Source: Sphingomonas koreensis (lineage in GTDB: Bacteria > Pseudomonadota > Alphaproteobacteria > Sphingomonadales > Sphingomonadaceae). Taken from it: a stretch of DNA of 64,000 nt. Within the stretch, counting starts at the first letter, position 1. The number at the start of each line of letters is the position of its first letter. The notes below the pieces were generated by a model that made no database searches, was not told where the DNA came from, and worked only from the letters and a program-made list of their open reading frames with translations. Made by a program: the position numbers and the translations under genes. Of this stretch, positions 27,186-34,794 are shown one piece after another. The stretch covers positions 434,001 through 498,000 of the forward strand of contig NZ_PGEN01000001.1 in NCBI RefSeq assembly GCF_002797435.1. Direction: 5' to 3'.

Positions 27186-27203
27186 GGGGGTATACCGTCC
27201 CCC
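27186..27203. promoter_or_regulatory. G/C-tract dyad resembling the DmeR/RcnR-type operator core
   Basis: GGGGGTATACCGTCCCCC has five-base arms and contains GGGGGTATA. The site before dmeR has GGGGGGTAT on the minus strand. No gene starts here; it lies between the ends of the DUF411 gene and dmeF in a 325-base gap (27099-27423) in which I see no gene. It may be a remnant or chance. Confidence 0.25.
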
Positions 27204-27279
27204 TCGCGCGCTCCTGCGTAGAAGTCAGGGCGTTAGTAGGCGATTTCTCTAATCAATGGGGCGGGCCGCCAGTTTTGAC

Positions 27280-27303
27280 AGCCGCCTCGGCAAATCGGCG
27301 GCT
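27280..27303 (-). terminator. possible terminator hairpin of dmeRF
   Basis: A 7-bp stem AGCCGCC/GGCGGCT with a ten-base loop lies about 120 bases after the dmeF stop. No T run follows on either strand, so its function as a terminator is uncertain. Confidence 0.25.
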
Positions 27304-27423
27304 ATCTTGCGTTGCTGATGGGGTCGCGCCTTTTCCAGCTTCGGCACTCTGGCTTGGTACGCCCACATGCTCGGCACCAGCCGGTCCGGCCATCGAACGA
27401 GCAGACTTCAACACAGGGCGATT

Positions 27424-28368
27424 TCACCGGATTTCAACCGTAAGATGGGCGAGTTCGTGCACGGGGCGCAAGCGCTGGCGGATCATCTGCTGATCGACGC
27501 CGGGTCTTCCCACGACGCTTACGATGCCAGCATGTGCCTCAGGTCCGATGCGCCAGACGTGAAGATCAGTGATGCGAGCACCGTCAGCACCATTCAGCAA
27601 TTCACGAACCTCGGCCGCGACATGCTCATCGGTCGTGTCGAGGAGCACTGATGCCGTATCGCGCATGAGCAACCACGACCATCGCGCGATAACGACTGCA
27701 CCGACGATACCCATGACCGGGTCGAGCCATACCCAGCCGAGATAACGACCGGCAAGAAGCGCGGCGATAGCCAGCACGGAGGTGAGCGCATCTGCGAGAA
27801 CGTGGGCATAGGCGGACCGCAGATTATTATCTTGGCTCTTCACTCCCGATCCATGGACGTGATCATGATGATTGTGATGACCGTGCGAATGCCCATGCCC
27901 GTGTGAGTGGCCGCCGGACAACAGGAATGCGCTGACGATATTCACGCCCAACCCGACGATGGCGATCACCGTCGCTTCGCTGAAGGCGACGCGGATCGGT
28001 TGGTAAAGCCGCAGGATGGATTCGGTCCCGATGCCTAGCGCGACAAGCCCCAGCACCAACGCCGATGCGAACCCGGCAAGATCGCCGACCTTGCCAGTAC
28101 CAAAGCTGTAACGCCGGTCGGTCGCGTGGCGCTTGGCATAGGCGTACGCTACTGCGGCCACGCCCAACGCACCTGCGTGCGTCGCCATATGGAAGCCATC
28201 GGCGAGCAGGGCCATAGAGCCGGTCAGATAACCGGCTACGATCTCTCCGACCATCATCACACTGGTGAGCGCGACAACCCACAGCGTGCGCCGCGCATTA
28301 TCGTCATGCGAAGAACCCAGGAACACATGGTCGTGTGCGAGAGCATCAAATTCGAGTTGAGTTCCCAC
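27424..28368 (-). CDS. dmeF: DmeF-type cation diffusion facilitator (Co/Ni efflux)
   Basis: 314 residues with six expected spans. Span 2 reads LLADGFHMATHAGAL, with His where many CDF zinc transporters have Asp, and span 5 has HVLADALTSVLA (HxxxD). A very His-rich cytoplasmic loop lies at about residues 152-172. The C-terminal domain has the CDF metal-sensing fold (VLLDTTDEHVAAEVRELL, ITDLHVWRIG). A GTG start at 28368 follows seven bases after the dmeR stop, with AGGA upstream. Pairing with an RcnR-type sensor bearing the Co/Ni ligand set supports cobalt/nickel export. Confidence 0.92.
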   Translation of the reverse strand: MGTQLEFDALAHDHVFLGSSHDDNARRTLWVVALTSVMMVGEIVAGYLTGSMALLADGFHMATHAGALGVAAVAYAYAKRHATDRRYSFGTGKVGDLAGFASALVLGLVALGIGTESILRLYQPIRVAFSEATVIAIVGLGVNIVSAFLLSGGHSHGHGHSHGHHNHHDHVHGSGVKSQDNNLRSAYAHVLADALTSVLAIAALLAGRYLGWVWLDPVMGIVGAVVIARWSWLLMRDTASVLLDTTDEHVAAEVRELLNGADGARITDLHVWRIGPEAHAGIVSVVGRPGVDQQMIRQRLRPVHELAHLTVEIR

Positions 28369-28375
28369 TATTATC

Positions 28376-28651
28376 CTACTTCACGTATCGACGGATGACC
28401 GTCATCAGTTCGTCCGCGCCCTTTGCTCGCTCAGCGTCCGACAGGCCCGCTTTGGCGACATGCTCCTGAAGATGGTCGATGACGATTTCATCGAGCAATC
28501 CGTTCACCGCTCCGCGCACGGCGGCGACGAGGTGGAGGATGTCGGCGCAATTGGCATCGCGTTCGAGCCCGCGCTCCACGGCGGAAACCTGCCCCGCAAT
28601 GCGCTTTACGCGTGCAAGCAAATCGCCCTTCTGTTCGGTTAGATGTCCCAT
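28376..28651 (-). CDS. dmeR: DmeR: RcnR/FrmR-family Co/Ni-sensing repressor
   Basis: 91 residues, the usual all-helical FrmR/RcnR/CsoR size. Ligand positions H3, C35, H60 and H64 are all present, the same residues and numbers as in the Ni/Co sensor RcnR. CsoR copper sensors would show Cys-His-Cys instead. The apo form should bind G/C-tract operators and release on Co or Ni binding. The ATG at 28651 directly abuts the likely operator. It is co-transcribed with dmeF downstream. Confidence 0.92.
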   Translation of the reverse strand: MGHLTEQKGDLLARVKRIAGQVSAVERGLERDANCADILHLVAAVRGAVNGLLDEIVIDHLQEHVAKAGLSDAERAKGADELMTVIRRYVK

Positions 28652-28670
28652 AGGATACCCCCCTAGCCTA
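28651..28670 (-). promoter_or_regulatory. likely DmeR operator overlapping the dmeR ribosome site
   Basis: TAGG-ATACCCCCCTAG-CCTA is an inverted repeat (TAGG/CCTA) around a six-C tract. The core matches the TATACCCCCCTA type reported for rhizobial dmeR operators. On the coding strand the G6 tract is the only Shine-Dalgarno-like element before the ATG, so bound repressor would also mask the ribosome site region at the DNA level. Confidence 0.75.
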
Positions 28671-28706
28671 TATCGGAGAGCATGCCTATTGAGATTGCCC
28701 TCGTCA

Positions 28707-28728
28707 AGCGGGCATCAAAGTGCCCGCT
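28707..28728. repeat. perfect inverted repeat
   Basis: AGCGGGCA / TGCCCGCT with a six-base loop TCAAAG. It lies between the dmeR promoter and the tRNA fragment. No T run follows on either strand. It could be a recombination or transfer structure at the element end, or an old terminator. Confidence 0.4.
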
Positions 28729-28947
28729 CGGCTATCCACCCCATGGATGAGACAGGTTCTAGAATTATCTGGGGCTGCCTGAATGCCACCGTGAGGGCGC
28801 GAAGCCGACTCCACATGATGTGGGTGAGTTTGTGACGTAGGCCGTCGTAGGGTATGATCAAATGCAGTTGCCCACAGTTCATACGAATAGTTCACGGATG
28901 CATCTAGGTTACTGACATTGCTAATAAAAAATGGTTTAACGCGGCGC

Positions 28948-28992
28948 CTCTTAATCAGCGGGTCCTAGGTTCGAGCCCTAGTGCGTCCACCA
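28948..28992 (+). tRNA. 3' fragment of tRNA-Lys(CTT); probable attachment site
   Basis: The 45 bases read exactly as a tRNA 3' part: anticodon loop CTCTTAA, 3' anticodon stem TCAGC, variable GGGTC, T arm CTAGG-TTCGAGC-CCTAG, acceptor TGCGTCC, discriminator A and encoded CCA. Anticodon CTT gives Lys. The bases 5' of the loop (GGCGC) cannot pair with TCAGC, and no D arm or 5' acceptor is present, so it is not a functional tRNA. Such fragments are left when an integrase inserts an element into a tRNA gene. Given the + orientation, the element should lie to the left. Confidence 0.88.
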
Positions 28993-29115
28993 TTTTCGCA
29001 AATTAAAACAGTTACTTAATGAAGGTCTGGTGCGGCAGCGCGGACCAGCGCGATTTCCCTTCTAGCCGCTCTAGCGGCTCATGGCAGCGCTACACCCCCG
29101 GCAGCAAGTGGGTGG

Positions 29116-29463
29116 TTAGCTGCCGTTGTCCGTGGGCGGTCTTCGAGTTGCCGCGCGTCCCAATCTGCCGAGCACATAGCCTGCGACGGCACCAATACTC
29201 GGCCAGAGCGGTCCGAACACAAATTCTAGTGCGCTGGTAGAACGCAGGCTCTCGGGGTGCTGCGCCTGCCATATCCAGACGTACACAAACGCGACGATGG
29301 GGATTGCCAGCAGCATCAAGCAACCAGACCGCTCGCGCGACGCAATCATGCCGATAGCAAGTCCGGCAAGCGCTCCTAATACCAGCATGGCTTCGATAGT
29401 CATGACATCAACGAAGAGCGTCATGTCCGCAACGGGGTCGTTTGCAGTAGTTTGAGACAGCAC
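29116..29463 (-). CDS. small membrane protein, unknown function
   Basis: Up to 115 residues with about three hydrophobic spans (MLVLGALAGLAIGMIASRE, GCLMLLAIPIVAFVYVWIW, FGPLWPSIGAVAGYVLGRL) and a basic end. The start could be ATG at 29463 or in-frame ATGs at 29424 and 29403; no clear ribosome site decides. No family recognised. It is the first supported gene right of the tRNA fragment. Confidence 0.55.
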   Translation of the reverse strand: MLSQTTANDPVADMTLFVDVMTIEAMLVLGALAGLAIGMIASRERSGCLMLLAIPIVAFVYVWIWQAQHPESLRSTSALEFVFGPLWPSIGAVAGYVLGRLGRAATRRPPTDNGS

Positions 29464-29988
29464 CCCACGCCCGGGGGCGCAGGGTGCTGGGAGCGTCAGG
29501 CGTCGGAAGAAGGCTCCTGCCCCGCTGCTGGTCCCGATGTTCTAGTAGTGTGAGAGGTCGGTGGCCTCAACCCTCGGGGCGGCAGGATATGGAGAACCTC
29601 GGCGCTATCTGAATACGAGCGCCCAAATCTCGCCCTAGTCCTCCTTTTCTGGCTGCTGCAATTCATCTCGACCGCGCTGATCGATGGCTGGATGGCAGTG
29701 ATCGCCTGGACCCATCGCTGAGCGCGAGGCGCAGCGGCTTGGCGACATTGCCAGAGGGGGATTTCACTATGGCCAATAAGATGCGTGCGACAATCTTCAT
29801 CGAGCCGGTCGGCGTGGTCGAGAAGCTGGGCTCGGCCGTGCACGGCTGGGAGGCGATCGGCGGCGGACTTCGGCGGCGATTGGACAATTTCGTGGGGTAG
29901 GCCGCAGCGGTAATCCGCGCGATTCCCACTACGCTGGACCGCCAGAGGCTTCGCCAAACTGTCATATGGTGCGGTTACCGGCCGCGGC
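29464..29988. other. 525-base low-coding region, possible gene remnants
   Basis: No full gene is supported. A 43-codon frame at 29769-29900 (MANKMRATIFIEPVGVV..., preceded by AGAGGGGG) and a hydrophobic frame ending at about 29721 (LALVLLFWLLQF) look protein-like but are very short. They may be remnants of phage or plasmid genes or small real genes. This is consistent with a boundary zone beside the tRNA fragment. Confidence 0.35.
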
Positions 29989-30513
29989 GTGGCACGAACC
30001 AGTCCTGTGGCGAACGATGACGCGCGCGACTGGGTCGCCATCCGGCGCGCGGTGGCGCGCTATGTCCAGCATCGCGCCGGGCGTGGCGACGTCGCGGACG
30101 ATATTGCCCAGGAGGTGCTCGCGCGGCTGATGCAGCTCGCCGAGACCGAGCAGATCGGCAGCATCATGGCGCTTGCCTTCCGCATCGCCGACAATCTGCT
30201 GATCGATACCTATCGCCGCGAACGTCGCTTCGACAGCGACCTCGATGCCGAATGGCAAAGCGATGCGCCGTCGCCCGATCGGGTGCTCGATTCGCGCGCG
30301 GCGATGATCGTGTTTCAACGCTGCCTGCGGGCGATGCCGCCGCTGCGCCGTGAGGTGCTGGTGCGCCGCCGCCTGCATCAACAAGGGTGCCGCGAGATTG
30401 CCGATGCGCTTTCCCTGACGCCCAAGGCGGTCGAAAAACATATTACCCGCGGGCTGGCCGATCTGCGGCGGGCGATGACCCGAGCCGGGGTCGAGATCGG
30501 GGAACTACCATGA
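29989..30513 (+). CDS. fecI: FecI-like ECF sigma factor
   Basis: 174 residues from GTG at 29989 (GTG at 30007 is an alternative). Region 2 reads RAGRGDVADDIAQEVLARLM and AFRIADNLLIDTYRRERR. Region 4 reads MPPLRREVLVRRRLHQQGCREIADAL then SLTPKAVEKHITRGLADLRRAM. This is the FecI branch of ECF sigma factors. It is followed by a FecR gene through an ATGA overlap and by a receptor with an STN domain. This is the classic surface-signalling order, so it likely drives the receptor gene when the receptor is occupied. Confidence 0.92.
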   Translation: MARTSPVANDDARDWVAIRRAVARYVQHRAGRGDVADDIAQEVLARLMQLAETEQIGSIMALAFRIADNLLIDTYRRERRFDSDLDAEWQSDAPSPDRVLDSRAAMIVFQRCLRAMPPLRREVLVRRRLHQQGCREIADALSLTPKAVEKHITRGLADLRRAMTRAGVEIGELP

Positions 30514-31466
30514 TCGCCGCTGATCTTCGCGCGATCGACGAGGCCGCTGCGTTGTGGGTACAGCGTATGGCGCTGCCGGTACAGGACAGCACCACCGCCG
30601 CCGCGTTCGATCGCTGGATCCTCGATGATCCGCGCCATGTCGACAGCTATGCGCGGATGGCGCAGCTATGGCAGTCGGACGGGCTGCGCCGGGCGCTGGC
30701 AGCGAATGATTCGCCCGATGCAGCCGGCATCGCGCCGCGCCTGCCAGGCGCCGCGCATCGGCTATGGCGGCGCGCGGCGCTGATGATCCCGGCGGTCGCG
30801 GCAGCGGTGCTGCTACTGATCGTCGCGCCGCCGCTGCTCCGTGATCCACTGCGCTATGCCGCCCCGGCGGGGGAGATGCGCGCGGTGACGCTACCAGATC
30901 GCTCGCGCGTGCGGCTGGCACCGGGCGCGCAAATCGCGGTGCGGATCACCCCCTGGTCGCGCGACGTGACGCTCGAACGCGGCCAGGCCTTTTTCGACAT
31001 CGCGCATGAACGTGTACGTGGCTTCGCGGTCGATGCCGGAACCGCACGGGTCAGCGTGCTCGGCACCGCATTCGACATCGACCGGCTGGACGGCGAGGCG
31101 GTCGTGCGCGTCTATCGCGGGACGGTCAGCGTCGGGGCCGGCGCGGGGCGGCAATGGCAGCTGTCGGCCGGCTCGGGCATCGCGCTGCGCGGCGGCAACG
31201 CGATCACGATCGACGGCATCACCGGATCGCATCCCGACTGGGCCGATGGCTGGTTCGACGCCAGCAACACTCCGATCCGCCAGCTGATCGCGCACCTCAA
31301 TCGCGGCGCGGCGGTACCGGCGCGGCTGGCCGATCCCATGCTGGGTGAGTTGCAGGTGACCGGGCGCTTCCGCCTGTCCGATCCCGAAGACGCGCTGGCG
31401 GCAGTGGCGGCGATCCATGACCTCAAGCTGCACCGCGATGCGCACGGTCTGGTATTGTCGCGATGA
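30510..31466 (+). CDS. fecR: FecR-like anti-sigma/sigma regulator
   Basis: 318 residues. The N-terminal cytoplasmic DUF4880-type segment (DEAAALWVQRMALPVQD..., FDRWILDDPRHVDSYARM) is followed by one membrane span at about residues 88-108 (ALMIPAVAAAVLLLIVAPPLL) and a periplasmic FecR domain (GEMRAVTLPDRSRVRLAPGA, VSVLGTAFDIDRLDGEAVVR, VYRGTVSV). The C-terminal part (DASNTPIRQLIAHLNRGAAVP) resembles a secretin/STN-like fold. It passes the receptor signal to the sigma factor. The start overlaps the fecI stop. Confidence 0.92.
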   Translation: MIAADLRAIDEAAALWVQRMALPVQDSTTAAAFDRWILDDPRHVDSYARMAQLWQSDGLRRALAANDSPDAAGIAPRLPGAAHRLWRRAALMIPAVAAAVLLLIVAPPLLRDPLRYAAPAGEMRAVTLPDRSRVRLAPGAQIAVRITPWSRDVTLERGQAFFDIAHERVRGFAVDAGTARVSVLGTAFDIDRLDGEAVVRVYRGTVSVGAGAGRQWQLSAGSGIALRGGNAITIDGITGSHPDWADGWFDASNTPIRQLIAHLNRGAAVPARLADPMLGELQVTGRFRLSDPEDALAAVAAIHDLKLHRDAHGLVLSR

Positions 31467-31505
31467 CTCGCGACCATGTCACAAAAGCGGAAAATCTTCG
31501 TCATC

Positions 31506-31522
31506 TTATTGTAATATAATAA
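31506..31522. promoter_or_regulatory. A/T-rich near-palindrome upstream of the receptor
   Basis: TTATTGTAATATAATAA, with TTATT/AATAA arms, is the most A/T-rich spot around and lies about 67 bases before the receptor start. It could be the receptor promoter or a regulator site. No match to a known box can be claimed from one copy. Confidence 0.3.
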
Positions 31523-31588
31523 TTTTGTCGGGTTTTCGGTCTGTCTCCGTCCCTCGGGCATCTCGGTTGCAATACCAAAGGGGGGTTC

Positions 31589-34500
31589 ATGTTTTCGAAA
31601 TTCCGTAACGGCGCCGGCCTGTCGGCGCTGGCGCTGGCGTGCGCGGTCACGGCGGGCATCGTCCAGCCGACGACGGCGCGCGCGGCCGAACGCAGCTTCA
31701 GCTTCGCGATTCCCGCACAGGATCTGGCGAGCGCGGTGCGCGCCTTCTCGCGCACCACCGCGATCCAGATCGCAGCCTCGCCCGAGGCGCTGCGCGGGCG
31801 CCGCAGCCGGCCGATCCAGGGCATGATGTCGGCGGAACAGGCGCTGAAGCGGATGCTCGACGACACAGGGCTGGAGGCAGTCCGCCAGGGCAGCGGTTTC
31901 GTGCTGCGTCCGGGCCGCGCGCCCACACCCGCGGCGGCGGCGGTCGCCGCACGCGCGCCCAGCGCACCGATCGCCGCCCCGGTAGCGGAGGCGGCGCCGG
32001 ATGAAGTGATCATCACCGGCTATATCGAGGCGGTGCAGCGCTCGCTCGACAAGAAGCGCAAGACCGATGTCGTGTCGGATACGGTCAGCGCCGATGACAT
32101 GGGCAAGCTGCCGGCAAACAATGTCGCCGAATCGTTGGCGCGGATGCCCGGCGTCAACGCGGTGCGCGATGCGACGACCGGCGAAGGCGATCGCGTCACG
32201 GTGCGCGGCCTGTCGACCGAGCTCAACAACTATTCGATCAACGGCGTGCGGTTGGGCGGCGCCGGATCGCGTGACGATGTCTTCTATCGCGGCGTACGGT
32301 TGAGCGTTCTGCCGCCCGACGGGATCAAGGAAATCACCGTCTTCAAGTCATTGACCCCCGATCGCGACGGCGATGCGCTCGGCGGGTCGATCGATATCTC
32401 GACCCCCACCGCGTTCGATCAGGCAGCAACCTATTTCCGCCTGTCGGGCGAGGGGTCGCTGCTCGACAAGTTCGATCATCCGTTGTCGGGCCAGATCTCG
32501 GGCGCGGCATCGCGCCAGTTCAGCGACAATTTCGGCATATTCGTCGCCGCCAGCTGGAGCCGACGCAAGTCGCAGTTCGAACAGAATGGCGTCGATGGCG
32601 ACAACCAGCCCGACCGCTGGTACGCCGACAGCGAAACGCTGGGCTGGGACCCCAACCGCTTCGTGATGCGCGGCATGGATCTGGGCGTGGGCGAAACCGA
32701 TGTCCGCCGCTGGGGGGTCAACGGCAGCGCCGACCTGCGCTCCGACAATCACGACCTGCATCTGCGCGGGCAGTATAACCAATATCGCAAGAAGCAGTTT
32801 CTCAACCGCCTGAACTTCCGCAACGACGTCAGCCGCAACTCCACCCGGCTGGTTCAGGTGAATCCCGATGACGGGTCGCTGGTCCAGCCCGATGCCACTA
32901 TCGTGGGCTATGACGCGAAGCTCGGGCGCATCTACGGCTACACCACCGCGCAGATCGTCGATCGCGACCGCGACGGACGCATCACCGACGCCGACCGGTC
33001 GTCGCGCTCCTTTTACAGCCTGTTTGGCAGCTCGGGTACCTGGGATCCGCAGGGGTTCCGCCTTCGCCGCTTCTGGGAGGCGAAGAACGAAACCGGCAGC
33101 CTGGCCTCGGCCAATGTCGGCGGCGTATCGCGCTTCGGCACGGTCCGCATCGACTATGACGTCTCCTATTCGCAGTCGGAGGACAATCTCGACGACGGCT
33201 ATGAGATGGAATTCCGCAGCGACAAATATGGCTGGCTCGGCAATCGCGGTGTGTTGTTCAGCAGTGCGGAGGATGTCCGCTTCCCCAAATGGCTGCTGAA
33301 CGATGCGGGCATGGCGGCAATCCAAAACCCTGCCGAATATGGGTTCAGTGGCCTGGAAGGCGAAGTCGGCGGCAGCAGCGAAAAGCTGTGGCAGGCGCAG
33401 ATGAACGTCGAATGGCGCCCCGAAACCGGGCTGCTCGAATCGCTCAAGGCGGGCGGCAAGTTCTACAATTCGCGCCGCCGCACCTATCAAGGGTCGTTCC
33501 TAGATCTCAATGCCAATGGCACGCTTGCCAGCTTCTCGGCTTTTCACGGGCCTGAAGTGAACAGCCTGTTCGGCGGCGCCTATTCGGGGCTGTACCGGCT
33601 GGGCACCACTATTGAAAATGAAGCGATGCTGGCCGAGCTGCAACGCGCCGAGCGCGGCGAAAGTTCGGTGTTCGACGGCTTCGCGGTCGATCCCGCCAAC
33701 GCCACCTTGTCGGACGAGGATAGCTTCCGCTTCGAGGAGCGGGTCATTTCCGGCTATGCCATGGCGACCGCGCGGCTGGGCGATGTCCGCGTCATCGGCG
33801 GCGTGCGGATGGAGGCGACGCGCAACACGATCGAGGCGTGGAATGTCGATCCGGTGCGCGGCACCCGCTTTGCCAATGACCGGTCGAGCTTCGTCAACTG
33901 GCTGCCCTCGGTCCATGTCATCTACGACCTCGACCGCAAGACCAAGCTGCGCGGAGCGCTGTGGACCAGCTTTGCCCGGCCCGACATCGCGCGGATGAGC
34001 TCGGCGCGCAATTACAGCTATGATCAGGATCCCGATGGCGACGGCGTGGTCAACCCGCTCAACCAATGGGTGCTGATCGGCATCGAACAGGGCAATCCCA
34101 ACCTGAAGCCGCTGCGATCGACCAATTTCGACATTTCATTCGAACATTATGCCGGTCGCGGCGGCGCCTATTCGGCGGGGCTGTTCTACAAGAAGATCGA
34201 GAACTTCCTGTTCCGTTCCTCCTCCAGCAACATCCGCGACGGAACCACGGGCGAGAATACCGATCCCACCGGTGTCCTGGTGTCGATGCCCAACAACGGC
34301 AAGTCGGCCGAGGTCTACGGCATCGAACTCAACGCGCAGCAGTTGCTCCACTGGCTGCCCGGCGTGTTCGGATCGCTCGGCATCGGCGGCAATCTGACGC
34401 TTCAGCGGTCCAAGGCCGTAACGGGCCTGTCCTGGCACCCCGCGGGGTACAAGCTGCCGCTGATGGAGACGCCCGAAACCATCGCCAATGTCCAGCTGTT

Positions 34501-34783
34501 CTGGGAGCGCAAGGGCTGGGAAATCTATGGCGCCTGGAATTACCAGTCCAAGATCCTGTCGGGCATCCAGGATTTCGGCAACGACCCTTATCAGCAGGGC
34601 TATGAATTCATCGACCTGACGCTGCGCCGGACCTTCCTCAAGAAATCCTCGGTCCAGCTTCAGGTCCGCAACCTGCTCGACGGGCACACCTATTGGCAGA
34701 CGGTGTCGTCGAGCCAGGGGGCAAGCCGCGCCTATATCAAGAATGGCCGGACGATCTCGCTCGGCATCAACCTGATCCTGTGA
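31589..34783 (+). CDS. TonB-dependent receptor with N-terminal STN signalling domain
   Basis: 1064 residues. A signal peptide (ending ARA) is followed by an STN domain (FSFAIPAQDLASAVRAFSRT, then GMMSAEQALKRMLDDTGLE, about 37-105) and a Pro/Ala linker. The plug follows (IEAVQRSLDKKRKTDVV, MGKLPANNVAESLARMPGV), then a long barrel ending INLIL. AAAGGGGGG precedes the ATG. The STN domain contacts FecR, so this is a transducer receptor for the FecI/FecR pair just upstream. It belongs to the large sphingomonad group often used for sugars, peptides or phosphate esters. The downstream phosphatase suggests a phosphorylated substrate. Confidence 0.93.
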   Translation: MFSKFRNGAGLSALALACAVTAGIVQPTTARAAERSFSFAIPAQDLASAVRAFSRTTAIQIAASPEALRGRRSRPIQGMMSAEQALKRMLDDTGLEAVRQGSGFVLRPGRAPTPAAAAVAARAPSAPIAAPVAEAAPDEVIITGYIEAVQRSLDKKRKTDVVSDTVSADDMGKLPANNVAESLARMPGVNAVRDATTGEGDRVTVRGLSTELNNYSINGVRLGGAGSRDDVFYRGVRLSVLPPDGIKEITVFKSLTPDRDGDALGGSIDISTPTAFDQAATYFRLSGEGSLLDKFDHPLSGQISGAASRQFSDNFGIFVAASWSRRKSQFEQNGVDGDNQPDRWYADSETLGWDPNRFVMRGMDLGVGETDVRRWGVNGSADLRSDNHDLHLRGQYNQYRKKQFLNRLNFRNDVSRNSTRLVQVNPDDGSLVQPDATIVGYDAKLGRIYGYTTAQIVDRDRDGRITDADRSSRSFYSLFGSSGTWDPQGFRLRRFWEAKNETGSLASANVGGVSRFGTVRIDYDVSYSQSEDNLDDGYEMEFRSDKYGWLGNRGVLFSSAEDVRFPKWLLNDAGMAAIQNPAEYGFSGLEGEVGGSSEKLWQAQMNVEWRPETGLLESLKAGGKFYNSRRRTYQGSFLDLNANGTLASFSAFHGPEVNSLFGGAYSGLYRLGTTIENEAMLAELQRAERGESSVFDGFAVDPANATLSDEDSFRFEERVISGYAMATARLGDVRVIGGVRMEATRNTIEAWNVDPVRGTRFANDRSSFVNWLPSVHVIYDLDRKTKLRGALWTSFARPDIARMSSARNYSYDQDPDGDGVVNPLNQWVLIGIEQGNPNLKPLRSTNFDISFEHYAGRGGAYSAGLFYKKIENFLFRSSSSNIRDGTTGENTDPTGVLVSMPNNGKSAEVYGIELNAQQLLHWLPGVFGSLGIGGNLTLQRSKAVTGLSWHPAGYKLPLMETPETIANVQLFWERKGWEIYGAWNYQSKILSGIQDFGNDPYQQGYEFIDLTLRRTFLKKSSVQLQVRNLLDGHTYWQTVSSSQGASRAYIKNGRTISLGINLIL

Positions 34784-34794
34784 TGGAGCATCCG

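Noticed and set aside
28707..28728. Hairpin as a Rho-independent terminator
   Set aside because: Stem is perfect but no T run follows on either strand and no gene ends there.
1..28947. Integrase or transposase expected on a mobile island
   Set aside because: None seen on either strand; if the island model is right it must lie left of the window.
28940..28992. Complete tRNA gene
   Set aside because: Only the 3' part is present; the 5' acceptor, D arm and 5' anticodon stem are absent.
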